Assembly: GCA_028565635.1 (NCBI GenBank)
Contig: JAOXYB010021548.1
Location: forward strand, 1 to 17,211
Source of the DNA: Phoronis ovalis
Lineage: Eukaryota > Phoronida > Phoronidae
Length of the DNA stretch: 17,211 nt
Direction of reading: 5' to 3'
Shown: positions 10,296-17,211 of the stretch, in pieces
Layout: each line of letters begins with the position of its first letter
How positions within the stretch are numbered: position 1 is the first letter of the stretch
Program-made: the position numbers and the translations under genes
The notes under the pieces: model-generated
Told to the model about the DNA's origin: nothing
Seen by the model: the letters and a program-made list of their open reading frames with translations, nothing else
Databases searched by the model: none

Positions 10296-10443
10296 AATTT
10301 TTATTAATAAAAGTTTACAGTCATGGCTGCATGAGAATGTTTAGCATTCCACATGTCATAATCTGGAGGCGATGGGGACAGGGATATAATTAAATTGTTA
10401 CTTTTAAACAGTGGTATAAGAGATGTTACATCATATATATATA

Positions 10444-10478
<35 letters not shown>

Positions 10479-10604
10479 CTAATGGTCGAATTTGGCAGAA
10501 TTGTGCATAAATAGGATTGCACCTACATTTAACTGTCTTTAACCAAATTATATCAGATCCTTATTTTGTACTAACCCAGATTTGGGGAATTTTTATTAAT
10601 AAAA
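10296..10604. repeat. 17-bp AT-rich direct repeat flanking 275 bp
   Basis: AATTTTTATTAATAAAA occurs exactly at 10296-10312 and again at 10588-10604. The unit is itself close to palindromic. The spacer contains the TG microsatellite. It could be the flanks of an inserted element or a chance match in AT-rich DNA. Confidence 0.4.
10433..10475. repeat. AT then TG dinucleotide microsatellite
   Basis: A short (AT)n run at about 10433-10445 is followed by 14 uninterrupted TG units at 10448-10475. Length is probably polymorphic between individuals. On the - strand it would translate as a His-Thr run, which explains a spurious small open frame there. Confidence 0.95.
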
Positions 10605-11851
10605 ATGGGCTTGGCAGATAGGTAAAAATGCATAGCGTCTTCTGCACTAGCTATACGCCATCTTAATGATATTGTGGGCGGATCTTGATTATTGACGATT
10701 GACTTGTAAAGTAGGATAATCTTAAAATTATCTGCTGCTGTTAATAAAAATATTTGTGTAGGTTCAACCACTGAATAATAAACAATTTCAGCTAGTTATA
10801 TTAGCATTTCCAGTAGTGTTGCTACTCAGTCCAACCGCCTAATTCTACCTCATAAAAATCACTCTTATTTCGTCATACATGGTATAAGGTCACAATTGAT
10901 GTAACTATAGTGGAAGTAGTGCAAAAACATGAAATTTATTATTTTTCTTTTTTCCTCCTTGAAAGGGAAACCATTGTGCAAGAGATTGGAACTAATAATA
11001 GCTGTTTAAAGTAAAATAAGCTAAAATAGGATTATTTGAGCTAGTATAGGACAAAGCTATGAATTTTGTCAGTTGTGAGCTGGCATTTATCCGGGGGTAA
11101 TCTACATAGCAAAACATCAATTGTGTCCTTATACCACACGTTTTCACGAAAAGGAGGTTGTTTTTGTGACGCCCGGTTGAATATGCGCACAGAAAAACTT
11201 GTTTTCTTGGTCAACCATGTTACTATACCAATTGCAGCCGTGGGACTTAATTTGTGGTATTGTGTACTGCTATCGTGGTATTTCATGCATTAAACAGATA
11301 TTGTCAATAATAAATCATTGAATTTGGGCGTGGTGCGCGCAACAAGCCACTAAAACCTGCATGGTGGATGCATCTCTTTGCATGCAATTATTAATAATGT
11401 ATGAATAAATTTATTTTCGTTTTTTGACAACTTGATCACCAGAATAAATATTGTGAAATAGTGGATCCACTCTACCAAAGGTCTAATATACCGAAATTAA
11501 TTAATCTTACGTGCAAATAAACTTGTTTCATGTCACGTTCTGGTTGACGATTAAAATGTTTCACCTTTCAATAATTAACGTAATCAAAATCAAATTCTCG
11601 TTTCAGCACGTAGCACAAATACTAATATATCCAAGCTAGAGTAACGTTACCATAGTGATAGAATTGCTACCAAAAAAGAATTTGTCCCGGCGAATATCTG
11701 GCGATAAATTACACGCTGATGATTGATCATGACTCAGATATCTTTGAATATAATTATCTCTACACAAAACAGGGTGTTTCAAAAGTAAGGAATCCAGTTT
11801 ATATCTTATTATAGATTAGAATGCAATCACAATATGTATTTAAAATAATTA

Positions 11852-11874
11852 TTTTTATTAGTAACTAATAAAAA
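11852..11874. repeat. Near-perfect 23-bp AT-rich palindrome
   Basis: TTTTTATTAGT and ACTAATAAAAA form 11-bp arms around a single A. It is AT-rich, so chance is a reasonable explanation. Confidence 0.5.
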
Positions 11875-12267
11875 CATTTTTCTAAACCTGAATTACATTT
11901 TAGTCCAAATATAATTTTGTCTTCATATGTAATTGTTTACGTCTGTGTGGTTAATTTCATTGTTTGTAGTTAAGTTGTGTCAAATATATATCTGCTTTTG
12001 TTGTTGAAACCCGCTGTTTTCAAGATCTGCACTTTATTTGGCATATAATGACCAGTAAAAGTTCAGAGAAATTATGTATTTCAATTAATTTTTAAGGTAA
12101 TTTTGATGGAAACAGAATAATTAAAGAATTTTTTTTAATCTTTAGGAGGATAAAATGTATTACTACAGTTCAATCCGGGCGGAAGCTGGACGCCAATTCA
12201 TCAACTTATAATGAACTTTATTTCGAGAATCTAAATAACGTATATTTGATGAGTTCAAATTTTTATT

Positions 12268-12274
12268 TATAAAA
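12268..12274 (+). promoter_or_regulatory. Candidate TATA box of the secreted cysteine-rich gene
   Basis: TATAAAA lies about 150 bases upstream of the ATG at 12427. Transcription starting about 30 bases downstream would give a 5'UTR near 125 bases. It is plausible, but AT-rich DNA yields many such matches. Confidence 0.35.
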
Positions 12275-12426
12275 CTTTTTCTGTGACGTAGTTCCGGAAA
12301 TGTCTTTTATAAACAATATCTTTTATCAGCGATTTCAGTAATAATTTTGCTAGCCGATCAAAGAAGGACATTAGGAAATCAATATAGTTTTGAACTTTTT
12401 GTAACGGTCGATAAGCAGATTTTAAG

Positions 12427-13823
12427 ATGTTCTTATTGAAAGTATTATTTCTTACTGTCTTTTTCATTGGTTTGAAGGTACATACTGAACCGATATCTTG
12501 TAAGTATATAAAATTATTCATACATATCATGCAATGATGAATTCCGGTGGCAAAACAATAAGTTTTAAAATGTAACATCGATCTTTAAATAAGCTACCAC
12601 ATTGTACGTAGAGTTCGTAAACCTTGAAGGTAATCCTTTCTATATAATTACAAGTGCAACTATGATATATAGCCAAACCGTTTCCTTATTTGATCTAAGA
12701 AACATTTTAGTCATCTTTATGTTTCGACAACTATCAGTTTTTATATTTACCGTTTAAAGCGTCGATAGTTATTCGTGTCAAAATTTGAATAGTTTTAAGT
12801 TTAAATTTTTTTATTAATATTTATAAAGTAAAAATCAATGAAATCAATGTAGTCCGATATTTCTACTGTAACCATAGTTTTGATTTAAACACATTTCTAC
12901 CTGAGTTCTGGTTTTTGAAAGCTACTACACTTACTGTGTCTTTGCGTAGGTTGCTACTATGCTGGACAGTATATCTACGATTCAGAAAGTGAATGTGAAC
13001 ATTATTGGTGCGATCCTCTTCCTGATGGTAGTGGCTACAAATACCTGCACACTGTTTGTCCTTTGGGCTACAAGGCAGGCGATGGGGTGATGCAACCATG
13101 TTATTATACAGGATCCGTCCACGTCCAATGTAAAAGATCCAAAACGTTACCTGTTGAGACTTGCGATGGTAGGTTATGCATTAGTACGATTATTAACAAA
13201 AAGTACTGTTGTGATTGAAGTTACATTCTGCCACCAGCACTTCATATTGAGAAATTATTTATTATAAATCAGTTTCACACAACTCATGTCGTAAACTATT
13301 AATGAATTTCTAATTTACTTTATCAGACATAACGTTTCAAAATGAGCAACACATGCACGTTTAATTATCTAATAAATAATATGCATACTTTGTGAACTAC
13401 CAAACAGTCTATATAGACTAGTCATTGTAAAATCAGAAAGTATATTCATAATAGCATAGTGGGTTTTCTTTTTTCTCTCCTTTTGAGTCCAGGCAAAGCC
13501 AAGCTAACTTATTCAGGAAACGGTTAATAATAATATGAAATGTTAGCAATTGTCTGTACCGATTAACGGTAGACATTTTTAAAAACGTTTGATGGTTTTT
13601 AAATGTACTTCTGTTTATTCTTGCAGATTGTATTGCAAAAAAAACGTGCTGCTTGGCTCATGGGAATTTATACAGAGCAAAGGACAGTTGCAAAAAATTT
13701 ACTCAGACTGATTTGAAATCGAATCCATTTTTCAGTCACGAGATGACATGCCAGTATGGGCTTATATTTGATACAGAACATTGCGTTTGCAATTATCCGT
13801 CGCAAGTGTCCTGTCACTTATAA
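12427..13823 (+). CDS. Small secreted cysteine-rich protein, VWC-like plus peritrophin (chitin-binding)-like, three exons
   Basis: Exons 12427-12499, 12950-13168 and 13627-13823 join in one frame through GT-AG introns of 450 and 458 bases. The split codons read TGT (Cys) and GAT (Asp). The product is 162 residues. Exon 1 is a signal peptide, MFLLKVLFLTVFFIGLKV followed by HTEPIS, with A at -3 of the ATG. Exon 2 begins CCYYAGQYIYDSESECEHYWC, has a CP further on and resembles a single von Willebrand type C module. Exon 3 ends in MTCQYGLIFDTEHCVCNYPS and then VSC, close to the peritrophin-A pattern C..GL.FD...C.CN.P..V.C used for chitin binding. The processed region has 16 cysteines, an even number that fits full disulfide pairing. 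It is probably exported to extracellular matrix, cuticle, shell or mucus. The family calls rest on cysteine spacing and short motifs, so the precise role is unknown. Both introns hold nothing recognisable. Confidence 0.78.
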
Positions 13824-13904
13824 TCCACAAGTAATCACAGTTATTATTGCACAAGTTGAAATGCATTTTTTAAAGTCATTGTAAGATTGTAAGATAAAAC
13901 CGAG

Positions 13905-13910
13905 ATTAAA
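13905..13910 (+). promoter_or_regulatory. Candidate proximal poly(A) signal (ATTAAA)
   Basis: ATTAAA lies about 80 bases after the stop codon of the cysteine-rich gene. A canonical AATAAA follows at 14096-14101, so two alternative 3' ends are possible. Confidence 0.35.
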
Positions 13911-14095
13911 CTATAATCAAAATTTGTTGTATAAACACGCACGTCTATGTGTATCTGTTCAATTTTTGATATTAGCATTTTCAATAGATACAACGTGGTG
14001 CATATTGTGTTTAAATAATATTTAAAATGAGCAAGTGCTTTGCATAATTAATCTGTACTGATATAAATAACTGATATATTTAATACAGTTATGAA

Positions 14096-14101
14096 AATAA
14101 A
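14096..14101 (+). promoter_or_regulatory. Candidate distal poly(A) signal (AATAAA)
   Basis: A canonical hexamer about 275 bases downstream of the stop codon at 13823. It is the better match to consensus of the two candidates for the cysteine-rich gene. Confidence 0.4.
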
Positions 14102-15120
14102 CAGTGTGTTAGTTATACAACTACAAGTCAATCAGGCGGTGATTGAGAAAAAACGTGAAGCTTCATTGCGACAGCACTCGGAAATTCAGTCTTCATCTCA
14201 TAGTGTTACGTTTTTATACCTAATTATCTTTTAGTTAGCTATATATGCAATGAGATGACATATTTATCTGAACAGCATAATCTTTAAGTGAAAATGTTAT
14301 CTTTGATATGTAAAACAGGTTTGTACTGAATTAAAGAGGGGAAATGGAGGTGTTAGTACTAGTGATGAGGTGACATTTGTCTACCATGGGCCATTCGTCA
14401 TCTCAGCCATAGCATTAGAAGTAGGCTAACAATATGAGCCATGCACTGAATTATAATTAGGCCTAAGTACACTATAGCACGAGCCTTGTTGACGCTGTAT
14501 TACGAATATAGTACCGGCATATTAATTATAATTATAATGCACGCAATTTTTTCGTGTTTGAGGGGGAGCGTGGCATTTTAATTTTGGGTGTTTTGCAATG
14601 TCAACATTGTTGTGCTTTCTGATTAAAAGCAATAAAATTCCAGAGATCATTAAAATACTTAAAAATCGGAATTTAATAAATTCGGGACAATTTGCCACTG
14701 AAATAGTGCTATTCATGGGTAGATTTTGTTCTCTAGCGCAATTTTCTCGGAACTGCAGGAAAAATTAACTGGTAGTGTATGAAAGGGTGTACGCTCACAT
14801 TATGAAGAGATAATAGTTTGGGGAATGTTGCTCTATTTTATATGTGCACGTACGTTATAACGTTTTTCTACTGAATTGGATGGGGAATCTAATGGTGCAC
14901 TTATATATGCCATAACAGAGAAACATGCTGGGGAAATATGTAGGCTTCGGTATTATGGACAATGCATCATTAGCAGAAGCCTAAAGGATAAGAAACCTAT
15001 GCTGAAAAATGTGAGAAACAACCTTTATCCAGCAAAAATATTGGTAAAATGGATTTCAACTGACGCACATTTTAAATGGTAACAAATAAAATACTAAATT
15101 ATCTAACACTGTTGACATAA
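14102..15120. other. Intergenic stretch, no gene recognised
   Basis: AT-rich sequence between the cysteine-rich gene and the mobile-element cluster. A 68-codon open frame at 14876-15082 on + has no recognised relatives, no obvious splice partners and no supporting context. Nothing else is supportable. Confidence 0.4.
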
Positions 15121-15130
15121 TAATAAATGG

Positions 15131-15215
15131 TCAAGCTTACCAGCGCGGACTCGAACCGCCAATCCGTACACAATCCATGCAAACACTAACGGTTTTCGGT
15201 TAAGGATTGACAGCT
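15131..15215 (-). mobile_element. tRNA-derived SINE-like fragment or tRNA pseudogene
   Basis: On the - strand the sequence contains GGTTCGAGTCC, an exact match to the RNA polymerase III B box (GGTTCGANTCC). It sits in a 4-bp GC-rich stem (GCGG and CCGC) like a tRNA T arm. Upstream on that strand, the region TTAACCGAAAACCGTTAGTG is a weak A-box-like segment. The acceptor and anticodon arms do not pair convincingly, so this is not an intact tRNA. A tRNA-related SINE head is the most likely reading. Confidence 0.45.
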
Positions 15216-15221
15216 TGTGTC

Positions 15222-15299
15222 AAAACAAGTCGACAACTTGACAGCACACTAACTTAATAAAACGACGAGTTGTCGCGTTGTAAAAACAAGTCGACAACT
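15222..15299. repeat. 17-bp direct repeat around GTCGAC
   Basis: AAAACAAGTCGACAACT occurs exactly at 15222-15238 and 15283-15299. The related inverted string GAGTTGTCG appears between them near 15267 and again near 15685. The first unit directly follows the tRNA-like fragment, so the cluster could belong to the body of that element or to a separate inverted-repeat element. Confidence 0.75.
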
Positions 15300-15353
15300 A
15301 GCTATTAGTCCAGGAATGTCTATTTAATTAGCGAGTTCTCGCCTTGTTTTTAC
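15280..15353. repeat. Imperfect 24-bp-arm hairpin
   Basis: GTAAAAACAAGTCGACAACT followed by AGCT (15280-15303) pairs with the reverse complement of 15330-15353 at 21 of 24 positions, across a 26-base loop. It is too well matched to be chance and suggests a miniature inverted-repeat structure or its terminal hairpin. Confidence 0.7.
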
Positions 15354-15704
15354 AGAAATGTGAAGACTCATCCAGTGGATCCGGTTTTTTGATCAAATTA
15401 ATTAGCTGAGTGGATCCATTTTTTTTTGTACTACAGCGGATGGATAAGGTTTTTCAGTTCTGTCAGAAAACAGGGTTTTTCCTTTTTAGCTAACAGGTTT
15501 CACCAAAGACACAAATTAGTAATTGATTTTTTTTTAGTAAGGAAAAGTTAAGCAAATATTTTTTTGCGGGAAAAATAGTTAAGAAGATCCGATTTTTAGG
15601 GCTGGGCCGCACACTCTTACCCACAATCTGTGTAGTGATCTATTCCCTCGGGGAGACAACCAGCCGTTTTAACTGAAATAGCCGCGAGTTGTCGATTTGT
15701 GTTT
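15282..15704. mobile_element. MITE-like unit of about 420 bp with imperfect terminal inverted repeats
   Basis: The left arm AACAAGTCGACAACTAGCTATT (within 15282-15306) matches the reverse complement of the right arm, AATAGCCGCGAGTTGTCGAT (from 15677, with flank to 15704). Enclosed are the hairpin at 15330-15353 and the second copy of the dispersed repeat. Copy 1 near 6.7 kb lacks these arms, so the dispersed repeat may have inserted into, or recombined with, the arm-bearing element. No target-site duplication could be fixed by eye and no protein is encoded. Confidence 0.45.
15375..15630 (+). mobile_element. Dispersed repeat, copy 2
   Basis: Collinear with copy 1 (6711-6970). Shared blocks include GTCAGAAAACAGGGTTTTTC, TTTTTAGCTAACAGG, ACACAAATT, GGGAAAAATAGTTAA and CTGGGCCGCACAC (15602-15614), followed by TCTTACCC. 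A direct repeat of GTGGATCC stands near its left end. It is non-coding. Confidence 0.65.
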
Positions 15705-16064
15705 ATAATTCAGGACTACCATACTTTTAATATTGTATAATATAAGGCGTTCATCTTTTGAGCACGTATACATTATAGATAGCAACCATACTTTCTTTTT
15801 AGCTAGTTGGTACCAGCACTTGAAATAATCGTACTGCTATATATAAATTATAAATAGTTCTTCAATTTTAATTTTTCAGATATACACTTATTGATACAGT
15901 AAGTGCCCTCTACATGAACATATACATACAGAGCAATTACTAACGTCACACCTTGACTCTTATTTTATCAAACGAATCTTGTTGAAGTATATATTTAAAT
16001 CCCGGAGGTAACTTAATTCCAAATATTGCATACGGGGAAGCTACGTCTTCATCTCATAGAAAAA

Positions 16065-16385
16065 AGCGTTTCCTGCACTGCAAAGGCAAAAAGTACCCCT
16101 TTCCTGAACTGAAAAAGAAAAGGCAATCACATCTTTCCTGTTTATACAAGCCAAAAATATAAATTTCTCTGCAAATGAGATGAAAACCTAAAAAATATCC
16201 ACTCTTTTTCTGAACTAGATGTGCACAGAAAATTTGAAAAATCCACGTCTCCTTTCCTGAATCGAACTATAAATTTGAAAACGTGATAAACCACCACATT
16301 CCTGAACTAAAATGGTGCCCGGAAACTCACCCCTTTCCCGGACTATAATGGACTAATGGTGAAAAATACCCCTTTCAGGCGGAGC
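16065..16385. repeat. Degenerate tandem array, TTTCCTGAACT core
   Basis: The core TTTCCTGAACT or a variant recurs near 16070, 16101, 16132, 16206, 16251, 16300, 16341 and 16371, about 30 to 75 bases apart. It is often preceded by CCCC and followed by an AAAAATGGTG- or AAAATTTGAAAA-like spacer. Units are diverged, so it is an old satellite-like array. It abuts the palindrome at 16412. Confidence 0.6.
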
Positions 16386-16411
16386 CAATGTATTGACCAA
16401 TATAGAGACTA

Positions 16412-16443
16412 TTAAACCCCGGGGAGTACTCCCCGGGGTTTAA
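16412..16443. repeat. Perfect 32-bp GC-rich palindrome
   Basis: Left half TTAAACCCCGGGGAGT and right half ACTCCCCGGGGTTTAA are exact reverse complements with no spacer, centred on AGTACT. The strong GC content is unlike the surrounding AT-rich DNA. It is likely the fold-back end or inversion junction of a repeat element. Confidence 0.9.
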
Positions 16444-16538
16444 ATTGTCGGGTCGGAAGAGTTGGCATGATACCGAATATCAATGAGACAGATAAACAAG
16501 AGAAATACCAGGTGACATTCCTTAATTAAATAATAATG

Positions 16539-16546
16539 TATTTATA
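16539..16546 (+). promoter_or_regulatory. Candidate TATA box of the lectin gene
   Basis: TATTTATA ends about 58 bases before the ATG at 16604. Initiation about 30 bases downstream would fall near 16570, after the upstream in-frame ATG at 16568, which supports 16604 as the real start. Confidence 0.35.
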
Positions 16547-16603
16547 CATCAATCATGTGCGATTGATGTGCTATGTGTATACGACTCAGTCCAAGAAACA
16601 GCT

Positions 16604-16784
16604 ATGGTGAAGTTAGCATACGTTTTGCTTTTCTTGATTTCCAGTGCCTATGCAAATTATCAGTTGATTAGACAAGAACTTAGTTTCAGCCAAGCTGAAA
16701 ATTACTGTAAAACTAATGGCGGGCATTTAGCCTCCATTCATAGTTCTATCGACAATGATAATGTTTGGAACCTTTGTAAATCAG
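16604..16784 (+). CDS. C-type lectin, first exon (3' partial)
   Basis: The exon encodes a signal peptide MVKLAYVLLFLISSAYA, then the start of a C-type lectin-like domain: SFSQAENYC, NGGHLASIHS and NDNVWNLCKS, matching the family pattern A...C...GGHLASI.S..E/DN..V. The frame extends upstream to an ATG at 16568, but the 16604 ATG has G at -3 and G at +4 and directly starts the signal peptide. The exon ends at 16784 with donor GTATTT (phase 1). The remaining domain (WIGL, the calcium and sugar triplets and the final cysteines) is not found in the last 427 bases and must lie right of the window. The first cysteine pair of long-form domains is absent, so this is a short-form domain. The product is probably a secreted sugar-binding protein of immunity, mucus or biomineral matrix; the ligand cannot be predicted from this exon. 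Confidence 0.85.
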
Positions 16785-17084
16785 GTATTTATATAACAGT
16801 CTTAGAATACTTATAAGTAAACTTTGGCAGACATAATCATACTGTTCATAAACACCATTCCTGCTGCAAGAAAGTTATATTGCCTCCTACAGAAGTTTTT
16901 AGAAGCGTAAATCAACATCTCCAAAAGCATGTGAAACTGATGGGATAGTGATATTGTTTCTCATGTATACTCTGTCTCTGATGCTTATAGTTGGATTTAG
17001 AGACACACAGAAAAAGAAAGGAAAAAGATCGTTTTTCTTAATGTGTACCCACCTGTTAGTGTTCCGCACTATCTTCTTAACTAA
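16785..17084 (+). other. First intron of the lectin gene (left part)
   Basis: It begins with a GT donor. No segment encodes the expected WIG or later lectin motifs after an AG acceptor. The intron continues into the dispersed-repeat copy and past the window edge. Confidence 0.5.
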
Positions 17085-17211
17085 CGTTTGGGGCGTCTGG
17101 GCGGGGAAGGGGTTAGGAGTGTGCGGCCCAGGGTAAAAACCCTGACCCTGTGGTAAATAAAGATCACCAAAAATATACCCTGTCATAAATGAAAAAACAT
17201 GAAAAATATAC
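17085..17211 (-). mobile_element. Dispersed repeat, copy 3 (inverted, partial)
   Basis: On the - strand it reads GGTTTTTACCCTGGGCCGCACACTCCTAA-type sequence (conserved core 17119-17131), the same ending as copies 1 and 2. The upstream part (an ACAGGG block, T-rich runs) is only loosely similar and runs off the window. It sits in the lectin intron. Confidence 0.45.

Larger units (their letters stand above)
6971..12260. other. Long intergenic stretch without a recognised gene
   Basis: About 5.3 kb of AT-rich sequence. The longest open frame here (119 codons on the - strand, 9926-10285) has no recognisable motif, no convincing start context and no neighbours to support it. The only structures I can support are the small inverted repeats near 8877 and 11852, the AT/TG microsatellite near 10433-10475 and a 17-bp AT-rich direct repeat near 10296 and 10588. 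Distal enhancers or non-coding RNAs cannot be excluded by eye. Confidence 0.45.

Noticed and set aside
10304-10522. 72-codon open frame on the - strand with a His-Thr run
   Set aside because: The run is the translation of the TG microsatellite; there is no other protein-like feature.
11041-11293. Overlapping 75- and 81-codon frames on opposite strands
   Set aside because: Neither shows a known domain, and opposite-strand overlap of this kind is typical of chance frames.
12267-12578. 103-codon frame on the - strand
   Set aside because: Antisense to the signal-peptide exon and 5'UTR of the cysteine-rich gene; no motif of its own.
12863-13099. 78-codon frame on the - strand
   Set aside because: Antisense shadow of the VWC-like exon. 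The + strand has the cysteine pattern and matching splice sites.
14876-15082. 68-codon frame on the + strand
   Set aside because: Considered as a transposase or gene fragment because of its basic, mixed composition, but no signature motif is visible and it ends without a splice signal.
15131-15215. Functional tRNA gene
   Set aside because: Only the T-arm/B-box region is convincing; acceptor and anticodon stems do not pair, so it is listed as a SINE-like fragment.
16899-17186. 95-codon - strand and 62-codon + strand frames near the right edge
   Set aside because: Both run through the inverted copy of the dispersed repeat and show no protein features; no lectin exon motif is present.

Overview
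The window looks like nuclear DNA from an invertebrate animal. It is AT-rich, its genes are split by short GT-AG introns, 5'UTRs and intergenic gaps are long, and it carries tRNA-like and inverted-repeat mobile debris. The gene content (a GPR158-type ectodomain, a cytochrome-b5 front-end desaturase, a cysteine-rich chitin-binding-like secreted protein and a C-type lectin) best fits a marine lophotrochozoan, with a bivalve mollusc my leading guess. That assignment is inference; no rRNA or mitochondrial marker is present.

Layout. (1) Positions 919-3194, + strand: five exons of a GPR158/GPR179-like extracellular protein (Cache domain half, then an EGF-like module). Its upstream exons lie left of, or unrecognised in, the first 918 bases. 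Instead of running on into the seven-helix region, it ends in a short hydrophobic tail and a stop. (2) Positions 3195-4098: shared 3' intergenic space between convergent genes. (3) Positions 4099-5772, - strand: a single-exon cytochrome-b5 fused front-end fatty acid desaturase with an atypical third histidine box (HXXHH in place of QXXHH). (4) Positions 5773-12426: about 6.6 kb with no gene that I recognise, holding a 9-bp minisatellite, one copy of a dispersed repeat, a TG microsatellite and small inverted repeats. (5) Positions 12427-13823, + strand: a three-exon gene for a small secreted protein with 16 cysteines, joined here from a signal-peptide exon, a VWC-like exon and a peritrophin-like exon. 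(6) Positions 13824-16603: a mobile-element-rich stretch with a tRNA-derived SINE-like piece, imperfect hairpins around a second copy of the dispersed repeat, a degenerate tandem array and a perfect 32-bp GC-rich palindrome. (7) Positions 16604-16784, + strand: the first exon of a C-type lectin that runs off the right edge. A third, inverted copy of the dispersed repeat follows.

The genes show no sign of working as a unit. Three of the four are predicted to be exported or on the cell surface (GPR158-like ectodomain, VWC/chitin-binding-like protein, lectin), while the desaturase is an endomembrane lipid enzyme. The most notable points are the GPR158-type ectodomain that seems to have lost its receptor body and gained a GPI-like tail, and the Gln-to-His change in the active site of the desaturase.
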